Origin: DASRJW01 sp964567755 | Lineage (GTDB): Bacteria; Krumholzibacteriota; Krumholzibacteriia; G020349025 | Length of the DNA: 64,000 nt | Direction of reading: 5' to 3' | Assembly (NCBI GenBank): GCA_964567755.1 | Contig: CAZMNW010000005.1 | Span: forward strand, 41,419-105,418 | In this document: positions 41,723-51,760 of the stretch, piece by piece | Layout: every line of letters starts with the position of its first letter | Position numbering within the stretch: position 1 is the stretch's first letter | The notes under the pieces: generated by a model | The model's database searches: none | The model's input: only the letters and a program-made list of their open reading frames with translations | Told to the model about the DNA's origin: nothing | Translations under genes and position numbers: made by a program

Positions 41723-43048
41723 ATGCGGCGCGCTTTCCTTTCCATCCTTGTCCTGGCCGCCGCGCTCGGGATCTGCGGCTGCAAGCGCGGCACTGGCGAT
41801 GGCACCGCGGCGGATTCCGCCGCCGCGGCAGCGGATACTGCCGCGACCAAGGATGATGCCGGCGGCGACAAGGACAACGCCGAGGCCGAGGGTGGAGAGG
41901 GCGAGAGCGGCAGCAAGCGCCCGGCACGCGAGCAAACTGCATCGGTGAACGCGGCGCGTGTCGCGCGTGGCGAGTTGGTGGTGCCGGTGGTGGCCGAGGG
42001 CACTTTGCGTGCCCGGCGCAGCACGCAGGTGCGTGTCGAGGTGGCGGGCCGCATCGATCGGCTGGCAGTCGAGGAAGGGCAGACGGTGCGGAAGGGCGAT
42101 GCCCTCGTCGTCCTCGACGGCCGCGAGTACCGCATCGCCATGGAAGAAGCGCGCGCACGCTACCTGAAAGCGCTCGGCGTCATCGCAGTCGAGGAAGACT
42201 CCGTCATTGGTTCGAGCGATCCCGAGGCGTTCGAGCGCGAGATCGCCGCACTGGACAAGTTGGAGAGCGACGGCAAGCTGTCGCGCGAGGAACGCCGGGC
42301 GCGCGAAATCGAGCTCGGCGTGCGCGCGCTGCGTGAGGGCACCTACCGCCGCGAGCTCGTGGAAGCACGCAGCGGCCTGTCGCAAGCGCGCGCCGACGAG
42401 GAACGCGCGCGGCTCAATCTCGACCGCGCCACCGTTCGTGCACCGTTCAGTGGCGTCGTCGCCGAGCTCGAGCTCACCGAGGGTCAATTGCTCGGTCTCA
42501 GGGAAGTGGTGTGCACACTGGTGGACAACGTCGATCTCGAGGCCGAGCTCGGTGTGTTGGAGTCGGATGTCGGCGGCCTCGCGGTCGGGCGCCCCACCTT
42601 GCTGATGGTTCCGGCCCTCGGCGAGACGCTGCGTGTCAAAGTCGACGTCATCAACCCCAACATCGATTCGCAGAGCCGCACCTGTCGGGTGCTGTCACGC
42701 GTGCGCAATGCGGACGGCCACTTGCAGCCCGGCATGTTCGTGCGCGCCGCCATCGCCGGACGCATCTATGCCGATAAGCTGCTGGTGCCGAAGGAGGCGA
42801 TTCTCACCCGCGACGGGCGGCCACTGCTCTTCAAGGTCGAGAACGACCAGGCAAAGTGGGTCTACGTGCAGATCGGACTGCAGAACGATCAGCTCGTCGA
42901 GATCGAAAGTGTGCTGCAGGGTGGCCCGCTGGACGAGGGCACCTTGGTCATCGTCTCCGATCACCTCACGCTCTCTCATGACGCCAAGGTCAAGATCAAG
43001 CGCGTCGTGGACATGACGGTGGCGTGGAGCACGAGCGCGGAGGAGTGA
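41723..43048 (+). CDS. RND efflux periplasmic adaptor (HlyD/MFP family) lipoprotein
   Basis: A lipoprotein signal ends at the lipobox ICGC, followed by a low-complexity Ala/Asp/Glu linker. The core has the biotinyl-lipoyl-like half motif GRIDRLAVEEGQTVRKGDALVVLD, a helical hairpin (residues about 135-230), the second half motif ATVRAPFSGVVAELELTEGQ, and beta-barrel and membrane-proximal domains (VPKEAILTRDGRPLLFKV). The product is 441 aa. It links an inner-membrane RND pump to an outer-membrane channel. Its stop overlaps the start of the next gene (TGATG). Confidence 0.92.
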   Translation: MRRAFLSILVLAAALGICGCKRGTGDGTAADSAAAAADTAATKDDAGGDKDNAEAEGGEGESGSKRPAREQTASVNAARVARGELVVPVVAEGTLRARRSTQVRVEVAGRIDRLAVEEGQTVRKGDALVVLDGREYRIAMEEARARYLKALGVIAVEEDSVIGSSDPEAFEREIAALDKLESDGKLSREERRAREIELGVRALREGTYRRELVEARSGLSQARADEERARLNLDRATVRAPFSGVVAELELTEGQLLGLREVVCTLVDNVDLEAELGVLESDVGGLAVGRPTLLMVPALGETLRVKVDVINPNIDSQSRTCRVLSRVRNADGHLQPGMFVRAAIAGRIYADKLLVPKEAILTRDGRPLLFKVENDQAKWVYVQIGLQNDQLVEIESVLQGGPLDEGTLVIVSDHLTLSHDAKVKIKRVVDMTVAWSTSAEE

Positions 43049-46000
43049 TGCTCCGTCTCGCGATTCAGCGTCCCGTCGCCGTGATCATGCTGTTCGCGGC
43101 GTTGTCGCTCGTCGGCGTGATCGGTTATTTGAAACTGCCCGTCGACTTGCTGCCGTCCATCACCTACCCGCGCCTGACCGTCATCACCACCTACGAGGAC
43201 ATCCCCGCCGAGGATCTCGAGCGCTTGGTGACCCAACCGCTGGAAGAAATCATCACCGGCCTGCCCAAGGTGCGGCACGTCGTGTCGCGCACGCGCGAGG
43301 GTGTTTCCGCCATCACCGTCGAGTACGAGTGGGGCACGCAGATGGATTTCGCCAACTTGGGGCTGCGCGAGGCCATCGATCGTGTCGCTTTCCGTGACGA
43401 TTTCCCCGCGGCGGCCGAGCGCCCGCTCATCCTGCGCTGGGATCCGACGGCGCGGCCGGTGGCGGTCCTCACCCTCGAGGCTGGCGACCGCCGCCTTGAA
43501 GCACTCACCGGATTCGCGCGCGAGGTGCTGAAGCCGTCGCTCGAACAAGTGGACGGCATCAGCCAGGCCGAAGTCGTCGGCGGCGCCATTCGCGAGATCG
43601 TGGTAGAGCCCGATCCGGAGAAGATGGCCATCTTCGGCGTGACGATGAACGACATCCGCCAAGCGCTCATGCGCAGCAATATTTCGTTTCCGGGCGGCAA
43701 GATCCGCCAAGGACCGCTGCACTTGAGCCTGCGCATCGCGGGTGAGTACGAATCGCTCGACGAGATTGCGGCCACCGACATCGTCCGTCCTGGCGGTGCC
43801 GTGGTGCGCATCTCCGACGTGGCGCGCGTGCTGGACACGGTCAAAGAGGCCGAAGGCATGACCCTGCTGGGGGCGACCCCCGTGGTGTCGGTGCTCCTCT
43901 ACAAGGAGCCCGAAGCGAACACGATCCTGGTCTCCGAGGAAGTGGATCGAGCACTCGAAGCGGTGCGCAAGGACTTCGGCAACTTCGAGTTCCAGTACGT
44001 GTACCGCGATGCCGATTACGTGCGCGAGTCGTTCCATGGTTTGGTGCAATCGCTGATCTACGGTTCCATTCTGTCGATCGTGGTGCTGTTCCTGTTCCTG
44101 AGCGACGTGTTGAGTCCCCTCGTCATCGGTCTTTCCATCCCAGTGTCCATCGTCATCACCTTCGGCTGCCTCTACTTTGGCGGCGTGAAAATGAACCTGA
44201 TGACGCTCGGCGGCTTGTCGCTCGCCGTGGGTCTGCTGGTGGACAATTCGATCATCGTGCTCGAGAACACCACCCGCCATTTGGCGGCGATGAAGCGCAA
44301 GCTGGGGCTCGGCGACGGTTTGCCGGCCGACAAGGCCGAAGCACGCCGCCTGGTCGCCGCCGCCTGCGAAAAGGGCACCCGCGAGATGGTGGGCGCGGTC
44401 CTCGCTGCCACGCTCACGACGGTGGTGGTGTTCTTCCCCGTCGTCTACGTGCCGGGGATCGCCGGGGCATTCTTTCGTGATCAGGCGCTCACCGTCACCT
44501 TCTCGCTGCTGGTGTCGATCGGCGTGGCCTTGATTCTGCAACCGGTGCTGTCGGCGCGGGCGTTGCGCTGGAGCGTGCCGCTGCCGCGCTTCATCACCGT
44601 GCCATGCACGCGCAGCGTCGATTTCGTCCAGGCGGCATATCATCGCCTGCTCGTGCGCGGGCTGCGTCATCCGGGCCCGATGCTCGCGGCGCTGGTCGTC
44701 TTCTGCGGCCTCACCAGTTTGCTGGCCTTCCGCCTCGAGCGCCGTTTGATGCCAGAACGCTCCTCCGGCGACATGCGTCTCGATCTCGAGCTTCCCGCCG
44801 GCACGCCGCTCGAGGAAACCGCGGCGACCGTGGCGCGGCTCGCGTCGCTGCTCGAGGACGACCCGGCCGTGCGCTCGGTGTTCTCGCAAGTGGGGCGCAC
44901 CGAACGCACGCTCGCCGCCATGCGTGATTACAGCGCGCCCAACACCGCGCGCTTGCGCATCATCTTGAAACAGGAGCGCGGCGCCTTTCGCGAGTCACAG
45001 CGCATTCAAGAGGAAATGAGTGCGCGTCTGCAGCAGATGCCGGAAATCGCTTTCGTCTTTCGCGAGGAAGGCGTGGGGTTGGCGGAGATCCTGTCGGTGG
45101 GAGAGGCGCCTTTCACGCTCGGCGTTCTGGCGGAAGAGCCGCGCACGGCTGTGGCTGTCGCCGAGGAACTCCTGCCACTTCTGGCGCGCGTGGAGGGCCT
45201 GGTCGATCTGCAGGTCGACCGGTTGCTCGGCACGCCGAATGTCGTCGTGCGACTCGATCGCGACGCGATCCTCCGCAGTGGCCTCGACCCGGAACGCATC
45301 GCCCAGGAAATACGCTATCGCATTGGCGGCGCCGAGGCGACGACATTCAACGAAGTGGAACAACGCATCGACATCGCCGTGCGCTTCGCCGAAGACGAGC
45401 GCCGGGATCTCGCCGCCGCGCTCGCCGCGCCGGTGCAGGTCGCGGGCGGACGCACGGTACCGCTGCGCAGCTTCCTGGAGTTGAGCGAGGAACGCCCGGT
45501 GCGGGAGCTGGTGCGCCGCAATCAGAGACGCATGGTGACCTTGAGCGGCGATGTCCGCGGCCGCAAACAAACCGAGGTGTGGGCCGAGGCGATGAGCATC
45601 GCGCAGAGCTTGGAAGTGCCCGGAGACGTCACCTTCGTCGCCGGCACAGAACGCGAAGCGATGCGCTCGAGCTTCCGCGACCTCGGATGGGCGCTGCTCC
45701 TGGCCGCACTTCTGGTCTACATGATTCTGGCGACACAGTACGAGTCGTTGCTCGACCCACTGCTGATCGCCGCCACCATTCCCATGGGGCTCGCGGGGGC
45801 GGCGCTGGCAATGTGGGTCACGGGGCTGTCGATCAACGTCATGTCGCTCATTGGCTTGGTGTCTTTGCTCGGCATCGTCGTCGACAACGCCATCATCAAG
45901 GTCGACACCATTCGCCGGTTGCGCAGCGACGGGATGCCTGGTCACGCCGCCGTGCTCGAGGCCTGCCAGATGCGCTTCCGCGCCATCATGATGACGAGCC

Positions 46001-46176
46001 TGACGACCGTCATCGGCCTGGTGCCGATGGCGATCGGGTTCGGGAGCGGCGAGCAGCTGCAGCGGCCTCTGGCGCTGACGATCATCGGCGGGCTCATGGT
46101 TTCGGACACGTTGACCTTGCTCTTCGTCCCCATTCTCTACGAGAAAGCGCACCACATTCGCGGAGAGCATGGATGA
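43048..46176 (+). CDS. RND-type efflux transporter, subunit 1
   Basis: The 1042-aa inner-membrane pump begins MLRLAIQRPVAVIMLFAAL and has the RND duplicate plan: a periplasmic loop (EDLERLVTQPLEEIITGLPK), TM4 with the proton-relay region GLLVDNSIIVLEN (one acidic residue followed by Asn rather than the AcrB Asp-Asp), a second periplasmic loop, and TM10 with GIVVDNAIIKVD. The last gene is joined by an ATGA overlap to a second RND. Start ATG overlaps the adaptor stop and has AGGAG just upstream. Substrate unknown. Confidence 0.93.
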   Translation: MLRLAIQRPVAVIMLFAALSLVGVIGYLKLPVDLLPSITYPRLTVITTYEDIPAEDLERLVTQPLEEIITGLPKVRHVVSRTREGVSAITVEYEWGTQMDFANLGLREAIDRVAFRDDFPAAAERPLILRWDPTARPVAVLTLEAGDRRLEALTGFAREVLKPSLEQVDGISQAEVVGGAIREIVVEPDPEKMAIFGVTMNDIRQALMRSNISFPGGKIRQGPLHLSLRIAGEYESLDEIAATDIVRPGGAVVRISDVARVLDTVKEAEGMTLLGATPVVSVLLYKEPEANTILVSEEVDRALEAVRKDFGNFEFQYVYRDADYVRESFHGLVQSLIYGSILSIVVLFLFLSDVLSPLVIGLSIPVSIVITFGCLYFGGVKMNLMTLGGLSLAVGLLVDNSIIVLENTTRHLAAMKRKLGLGDGLPADKAEARRLVAAACEKGTREMVGAVLAATLTTVVVFFPVVYVPGIAGAFFRDQALTVTFSLLVSIGVALILQPVLSARALRWSVPLPRFITVPCTRSVDFVQAAYHRLLVRGLRHPGPMLAALVVFCGLTSLLAFRLERRLMPERSSGDMRLDLELPAGTPLEETAATVARLASLLEDDPAVRSVFSQVGRTERTLAAMRDYSAPNTARLRIILKQERGAFRESQRIQEEMSARLQQMPEIAFVFREEGVGLAEILSVGEAPFTLGVLAEEPRTAVAVAEELLPLLARVEGLVDLQVDRLLGTPNVVVRLDRDAILRSGLDPERIAQEIRYRIGGAEATTFNEVEQRIDIAVRFAEDERRDLAAALAAPVQVAGGRTVPLRSFLELSEERPVRELVRRNQRRMVTLSGDVRGRKQTEVWAEAMSIAQSLEVPGDVTFVAGTEREAMRSSFRDLGWALLLAALLVYMILATQYESLLDPLLIAATIPMGLAGAALAMWVTGLSINVMSLIGLVSLLGIVVDNAIIKVDTIRRLRSDGMPGHAAVLEACQMRFRAIMMTSLTTVIGLVPMAIGFGSGEQLQRPLALTIIGGLMVSDTLTLLFVPILYEKAHHIRGEHG

Positions 46177-49100
46177 CACGATTCTTCCTCCGCCATCCGG
46201 TGACGACGTGGATGACGTTCGCGGGCTTCGTGGTGTTGGCGATCTACGCGTTGCCGCGCTTGCAGATCGAGGCGATCCCCGAGGTGAGACTGCCGTCGCT
46301 GGTGATCACCACCAACTGGAACGGAGCCTCGCCGCAAGCGATCCAGCGCTCGCTGACGCTTCCCATCGAAGAAGCGGTGCGCAACGTGCACGGCGTCGAG
46401 TCGGTCAAATCCACCAGCCGCTCCAGCCGCTCGCAAGTGGAAGTCGAGTTCCGGCGCGAAATCAACATCGACTTCGCCCGCCTCGAGCTCAACGAGCACC
46501 TGGGCTCGGTGCGGCGCAGCTTGCCACTCGGCGCCACGCAACCGCTGGTGGTCGCGAACGTGCCGGAAGAGTTCCAGACCGAGAACTTCTTCACCTTCAG
46601 CCTCGAATCGGATTCGGATCCGAACGAGCTGCGCGAGCTCGCCGAAACCTGGATCGTGCCGCGGCTGCTGGCGGTGGATGGCGTCGCCGACGCGCGCGTG
46701 CAGGGCGGGGCGCGGTCACTGCTCAAGATCCTGCTCGATCGTCACGCGCTCGATCTCTACGGCCTGACCGCCGACCAAGTGTTCGCGGCAGTCGACCGGT
46801 TGGACGATCTGGTGGCCGCCGGAAGCATTCGCCAGCAAGGGCTGGAAAAACTGGTGTCGGTGCGCGAGCGCGTCGATCTCGAGGCATTGCGCACCGCCGT
46901 GGTCGCGCGCCGGGGTGAACGCAACTATCACCTCGGACTCCTGGGCGAAGTGCAGCTGGCGCACGAAGATCCGGCGTATTTCGTGCGTGCCAACGGCCAC
47001 AATGTCGTTCAGGTCGTCGTCGACAAGCGCAGCAACGCCAACTCGGTCGGCGCCAGCCGCAACTTGCGCGCGGCCCTGCCTCGCATCCAGCAAGAAATCC
47101 CTTTCGCCGCGACCTTCGAGATCGACGAGGACCAAGGACAGGAGCTCGAACAGAAGCTCTACGAATTGCTGGTCCGTTCGCTCGCAATTCTGCTGATTTT
47201 GTTCTTGCTGATGGCGGTTTCGTTGCGTCAGGTGCGCCTCACCGCCATCGTCATCGGTTCCATCCTGTTCGCGGTCGTCATTTCGCTCAGTCTGTTCTAT
47301 TTCTTGCGCATTTCGGTCAACTTCATCACCATTAGCGGTCTCACCGTCTGCTTCGGTATGCTTCTCGACAACAGCATCCTGGTCCTGGACGCGATCCATC
47401 GCCGGCTGGACGCGTTGCAACGCGCCGAGCGCGAAGGCTTGTCGCGCCGCGCCAAGCTCGCAGTCATTCAGGAAATGATCGTCGAGGGCACGCGCGAGGT
47501 CCAGTTCCCGATCTATGCGACGACGTTGACCACGCTGGCTGCCTTCGTCTCCTTCATCTTCCTCACCGGGCGCTTGTCGTTGTATTACACACCGCTCGCG
47601 GTCGCCGTCACCATCTCCATGACCGCGTCGCTGTTCGTGGCCTTCTGCTGGAGCCCCGTGGTCATGCACGGAACCTGGGCGCGGCCACTGGTGCGGCGGT
47701 CGCCCGACGGGCCGCGCGACGTAGCTGATGCGCGCCTCCTGCACTCGTACGTCGAGGACAAGCACGACTTGAGCGCCCCACAGGGGCGGATGGAGCGCAG
47801 CTGCAACTGGGTCCAGCGCCTGTGGTGGGTCATCGTGCCGCTCACCATCGCGCTACTCGTCTGGGGCAACTACTTCGTTTATCGCGACAAGGTGCTCAAG
47901 GGCGGTTTTTGGCGCTTTCCCGACCCGGAAGAGCTCTTCCTGTACCTGGAGATGCCGGCCGGCACCGACATCCAATTGGCCACCGAAACGCTGCGCTTGT
48001 TCGAATCCTCCATCGCCCCGGTCGAAGCGGGCGTCCACATGCGATCCACCACGTTCGATTACCGCGGATTCATTCGTGTCGAATTCGACAAGGAGCTCCT
48101 GATCACCGAGTTCCCGTCGTACTACCGCTCGGTCTGGGTGGACCTGGCAGACCGCACCGGTGGCGTCTCGATCTTCATTCGCGGCTTCGCCGATCAACCG
48201 TATTTCAAGGGCCCCTTCTCCGGCTCGTCGCTCAACTCGCTGGTCAAGCTCACGGGCTACAACTCCAAACAGCTCAATGCGCTCGCCGACCGCACGCTCA
48301 ACACCATCCAGAAACAACGTCGCGTGCGCAACGCGCGTATCACCAGCGGCACGCAATGGGGCGAGGGCACCCAGGACGAAACGGTCATCTCCTTCGAACG
48401 CGAGCGTTTGGCGCAGTATGGCCTGAGCGTCGCCGACGTGCTCGGCCAGGTGCGGCGTTTGCTCGGCGTCGACATCCCGTGGAGCATGCAGATCGATGGC
48501 GAACAGGAGCAGCTGCAACTGGCATTCGAAGATTCGAAGACCATCGAATATTCGGATGTGGCCGCCAAGACGATCCTCACCGCCAGCGGGCAGCGCGTGC
48601 GCCTGGGCGATCTGGTGCGTCTCGAGTCGCGCCCGATTCCCTCCTCGGTGATCCGCGAGGATCAACGCTACAGCCTGTTCGTAAATTGGGAGTACGTCGG
48701 AACCGACAAGATGCGCCAGTCCTACATCACTCGCGTGCTCGAGTCGATGGATCTTCCCTACGGCTACAACGCCGAGGAAGCGCGCCAGGAGTTCATCACC
48801 CCGGAGGAGGACGAGGAACTGACCTTGGCAGCGGTGCTCGCGGTGGGGTTCATCGCCATCTTGTTGGCCGCGCTGTTCGAGAGCTTCACCCTGCCGCTGC
48901 TGGTGCTGACCACGTTGCCCATGAGCCTGGCCGGCGTCTTCTGGGCATTCTGGATCACCGGCGATGCTTTCGATTCATCGGCACGCATCGGGCTCGTGCT
49001 CCTCTTCGGCGTCGCGGCGAACAATGCCATCCTGTTGGCGAACCGCTTCCGGCACGAGGCGAGTCTCGTGCTGCGAGCGAAGCTCGGCGGCGACCCGGAA

Positions 49101-49523
49101 GCCGACGCGGCGCTGTTCCCGGGCTTGCGACGCCCGTTGGGGGGCAGCGATCTTTACCGTCTTCCCGCCGCCGAGCGCGTGCCGTTGTTGCGCCGCGCCG
49201 TGTCGCGGGCGACGCGCATCTGCATGCGGTCGATCCTGCTCACCAGCAGCACCACTTTCGTCGGCATGGCACCGCTCCTCGTTCCCATGCCGGATTTCTT
49301 GCTGCAACTCCTGGGAGGACATGCGACCAAGGGCAAGGACATCTGGGAGAACTTGGCGCTGACTTCGATCGGCGGCCTCATCTCGGGAACGCTGTTGCTG
49401 ATCGTCGCCTTCCCCGCCGCCTACTACATGTGCGTGCGCATCGGTTGGTGGGCTCGCGACCTGCGAGCGCATTTGCGGCAGCGTCGCATCGCCCGGCACG
49501 CCGCGACCGCGCCGGCGACGTGA
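46173..49523 (+). CDS. RND-type efflux transporter, subunit 2
   Basis: The 1116-aa product begins MTRFFLRHPVTTWMTFAGFV and has the RND topology, but is longer than subunit 1 because of insertions around TM6 (SPDGPRDVADARLLHSYVED) and near TM10 to TM11. TM4 keeps one Asp (GMLLDNSILVLD), while the TM10 relay segment reads GVAANNAILLAN and has no charged residue. So it may be proton-coupled only through its first half and work with subunit 1, as in MdtB/MdtC. The ATG overlaps the preceding stop by 4 bases (ATGA). Confidence 0.92.
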   Translation: MTRFFLRHPVTTWMTFAGFVVLAIYALPRLQIEAIPEVRLPSLVITTNWNGASPQAIQRSLTLPIEEAVRNVHGVESVKSTSRSSRSQVEVEFRREINIDFARLELNEHLGSVRRSLPLGATQPLVVANVPEEFQTENFFTFSLESDSDPNELRELAETWIVPRLLAVDGVADARVQGGARSLLKILLDRHALDLYGLTADQVFAAVDRLDDLVAAGSIRQQGLEKLVSVRERVDLEALRTAVVARRGERNYHLGLLGEVQLAHEDPAYFVRANGHNVVQVVVDKRSNANSVGASRNLRAALPRIQQEIPFAATFEIDEDQGQELEQKLYELLVRSLAILLILFLLMAVSLRQVRLTAIVIGSILFAVVISLSLFYFLRISVNFITISGLTVCFGMLLDNSILVLDAIHRRLDALQRAEREGLSRRAKLAVIQEMIVEGTREVQFPIYATTLTTLAAFVSFIFLTGRLSLYYTPLAVAVTISMTASLFVAFCWSPVVMHGTWARPLVRRSPDGPRDVADARLLHSYVEDKHDLSAPQGRMERSCNWVQRLWWVIVPLTIALLVWGNYFVYRDKVLKGGFWRFPDPEELFLYLEMPAGTDIQLATETLRLFESSIAPVEAGVHMRSTTFDYRGFIRVEFDKELLITEFPSYYRSVWVDLADRTGGVSIFIRGFADQPYFKGPFSGSSLNSLVKLTGYNSKQLNALADRTLNTIQKQRRVRNARITSGTQWGEGTQDETVISFERERLAQYGLSVADVLGQVRRLLGVDIPWSMQIDGEQEQLQLAFEDSKTIEYSDVAAKTILTASGQRVRLGDLVRLESRPIPSSVIREDQRYSLFVNWEYVGTDKMRQSYITRVLESMDLPYGYNAEEARQEFITPEEDEELTLAAVLAVGFIAILLAALFESFTLPLLVLTTLPMSLAGVFWAFWITGDAFDSSARIGLVLLFGVAANNAILLANRFRHEASLVLRAKLGGDPEADAALFPGLRRPLGGSDLYRLPAAERVPLLRRAVSRATRICMRSILLTSSTTFVGMAPLLVPMPDFLLQLLGGHATKGKDIWENLALTSIGGLISGTLLLIVAFPAAYYMCVRIGWWARDLRAHLRQRRIARHAATAPAT

Positions 49524-49705
49524 CCACCCAAGTCTCGCTTGCGTAGTTCTACGGATGGCGTCACCTCCGCTGCAACCAGCGGCGCCTCTCATGTCGCTTT
49601 TGATTCGATTGTGCGTTATCGTCAGCAGAATCGTTTCTTTCGTAGTGGCACCGGCGCTCGTGGAGTGCGAGCACACTCCCTATGTTCTCCCGGTCTGGAG
49701 GCGTC
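49524..49705. other. Intergenic region before the M48 protease
   Basis: About 180 bases; no gene. It contains GGAGG 4 bases before the protease start and an inverted-repeat-rich stretch, but no confident promoter. Confidence 0.35.
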
Positions 49706-51739
49706 ATGCGATCCCTCCTTCCTGTCTTTCTGTGTCTCCTGCTGCTCGCGGTAGTGGCGCCAATCCTGCGGCCGGCGGCTTGCCAAAGCGCCGGCACACT
49801 CGCACCAAAAGGTGCCAGCAGCGATTCGGCTGCGGAGTCACAGACCGTAAATGCAGAATCGGCGCGGATTATCGAGCAACTGCGACAAGTCGATCCCGAA
49901 GCGGCAGAGCTTTTCTCCCAGGCCCATGCTGCCGCAACTCGTGGAGACTTGGAAACGGCGTCACTTCTTTATGGGCGAGTCCGCGAGATGCATCCGGACT
50001 TCGATCATGCCACGCGTCGATTGGCGTTCACCAAATTCGAGCAGGGCCGCCGCAGCGAGGCCGTCACCCTCGCGCGTGAGGCCGTGGCCTTGCGAAGCAG
50101 CCGGGCCAACCGCTTGGTGCTCGCGGCCGGGTTGGCTGGGAGAGATACAGGAACTCCCACAGCAGGGGAGCGCCAGGAAGCGGTGACGATTGTGCACAAC
50201 GTGTTCAACGAGACTGATCTCACTTTCGATGATCTGGGGTTCTTGTCGTCCATCGCTTTCGATCTCGAAGAGTGGGACCTGTTTCGACAGTGCGTCGAAC
50301 AACTCAAAATGGTCGCACCCGAAACCGTCGAAACCGCCGCCTTCCGTTGGATCCTGGCGCTCATGGAGCGCCGTCACGACGATGCGGTCAAGGCGCTGGA
50401 AGACGCCCGCCGCTACGGCATGTCCGAGGAGGAATACAAATCGCGTCTCGAGTACACCGAGGGATTGCGCCCGCTCCACTCGAAAATGCTGCCCGTGGCC
50501 GGGTGGGTTGGTGGCATCTGGCTCGGTGGCCTGGTCCTGCTGCTGATCATCGGGCTGCTGTTGAGCCACGTCACACTGAGCGCCACAGAGCGCTTGCCAT
50601 CGATCCGCAGCGGTGAAGCCGTAGGAATCGATGCGGCGTTGCGTCGTGCTTACCAACTCGTGCTATGGCTATCGTGCGTCTATTACTACATTTCCGTTCC
50701 ACTCGTACTCCTCGCCGTCCTTGGGCTCGGTGGCGGCATCCTGTACGGCTTCTTCGCGGTCGGTCAGATTCCGATCAAGTTGGCATTGTTGGTCGTCGTC
50801 ATCGTGGGCATGACGGTGTGGGCGGGACTGAAGAGCTTCTTTGTCTCGCGACGTGACGAAGATCCTGGCGAGCGATTGCCATTGCAACGACATCCACGCT
50901 TGAATTCATTGTTGCAGGATGTCGCTGCACGCATTGAAACACGGATGGTGGACTCGGTCTACCTGACTCCGGGAACCGACTTTGCCGTCACCGAGCGTGG
51001 CGGCATGATCGAGCGCCTGCGCGGCGCCGGCGAGCGTTGTCTCATCCTCGGCGTCGGGGTCCTCGAGGGATTCCGCCTCGGGCCTTTTCGCGCCGTGCTC
51101 GGTCACGAGTACGGCCATTTTTCGAACCGCGACACGGCCGGCGGCAACTTCGCTCTGGCGGTGCGGCAGTCCCTCTTGCGTCTCGCCGTCGGCCTGGCAC
51201 GGGGCGGGGTAGCTGCTTGGTACAACCCGGCGTGGTTGTTCGTGAACGGATTCCATCGCATCTTCCTGCGTATTTCGCAAGGAGCCTCTCGCCTGCAGGA
51301 AGTGCTGGCCGATCGCTTCGCCGCCTTCGCCTATGGCTCGAGGGCTTTCGAGCTCGGGTTGCGACACGTCATCGCGCGCTCGGTGTGCTTCGACGCCCAT
51401 GCCAACGCCACCTTGCACGAAGTCATCAAGGCCGACCGAGCGTTGGCGAATCTCTACACCTATTCCCCGCAGGAGAACCCGGAGCAGAAGGAGCTGGAGC
51501 GTGCGGTTACCGACGCCATGCAACAGCAACCTTCGCCTTACAGCAGCCACCCCGCACCGTCGGACCGCATCCGCTGGGTGCAGGCGCTGGCCGTCGAATG
51601 TGCCGGCGCCGATGACGATGCAGAAGCGTGGAGCCTGTTCGAAGATCGCGCCGAGATCGAGCGCTGGATGACGGCATGCATCCGGCGCAACGTGCAGCTA
51701 GCGCACGGCGCCACGATCAAGGACGAATCGAATGGCTGA
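49706..51739 (+). CDS. M48 family membrane metalloprotease with N-terminal TPR-like region
   Basis: The 677-aa product has a signal or anchor helix, a helical TPR-like region (ELFSQAHAAATRGDLETASL and onward), two or three transmembrane segments (about residues 260-375), and a C-terminal zinc protease domain with HEYGH in VLGHEYGHF and the downstream Glu in LQEVLADRFAAFAYG. This resembles the HtpX/Oma1 branch of M48, which degrades damaged membrane proteins. The ATG at 49706 has GGAGG 4 bases upstream. It stands alone after the RND genes and converges with the CDGSH gene. Confidence 0.85.
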   Translation: MRSLLPVFLCLLLLAVVAPILRPAACQSAGTLAPKGASSDSAAESQTVNAESARIIEQLRQVDPEAAELFSQAHAAATRGDLETASLLYGRVREMHPDFDHATRRLAFTKFEQGRRSEAVTLAREAVALRSSRANRLVLAAGLAGRDTGTPTAGERQEAVTIVHNVFNETDLTFDDLGFLSSIAFDLEEWDLFRQCVEQLKMVAPETVETAAFRWILALMERRHDDAVKALEDARRYGMSEEEYKSRLEYTEGLRPLHSKMLPVAGWVGGIWLGGLVLLLIIGLLLSHVTLSATERLPSIRSGEAVGIDAALRRAYQLVLWLSCVYYYISVPLVLLAVLGLGGGILYGFFAVGQIPIKLALLVVVIVGMTVWAGLKSFFVSRRDEDPGERLPLQRHPRLNSLLQDVAARIETRMVDSVYLTPGTDFAVTERGGMIERLRGAGERCLILGVGVLEGFRLGPFRAVLGHEYGHFSNRDTAGGNFALAVRQSLLRLAVGLARGGVAAWYNPAWLFVNGFHRIFLRISQGASRLQEVLADRFAAFAYGSRAFELGLRHVIARSVCFDAHANATLHEVIKADRALANLYTYSPQENPEQKELERAVTDAMQQQPSPYSSHPAPSDRIRWVQALAVECAGADDDAEAWSLFEDRAEIERWMTACIRRNVQLAHGATIKDESNG

Positions 51740-51760
51740 AGGGCGGCGCCCTGCGCGGCA

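Noticed and set aside
42976..44889. 637-codon minus-strand frame opposite the first RND gene
   Set aside because: The His- and Arg-rich translation has no family-like motifs, while the plus-strand frame is an intact RND protein.
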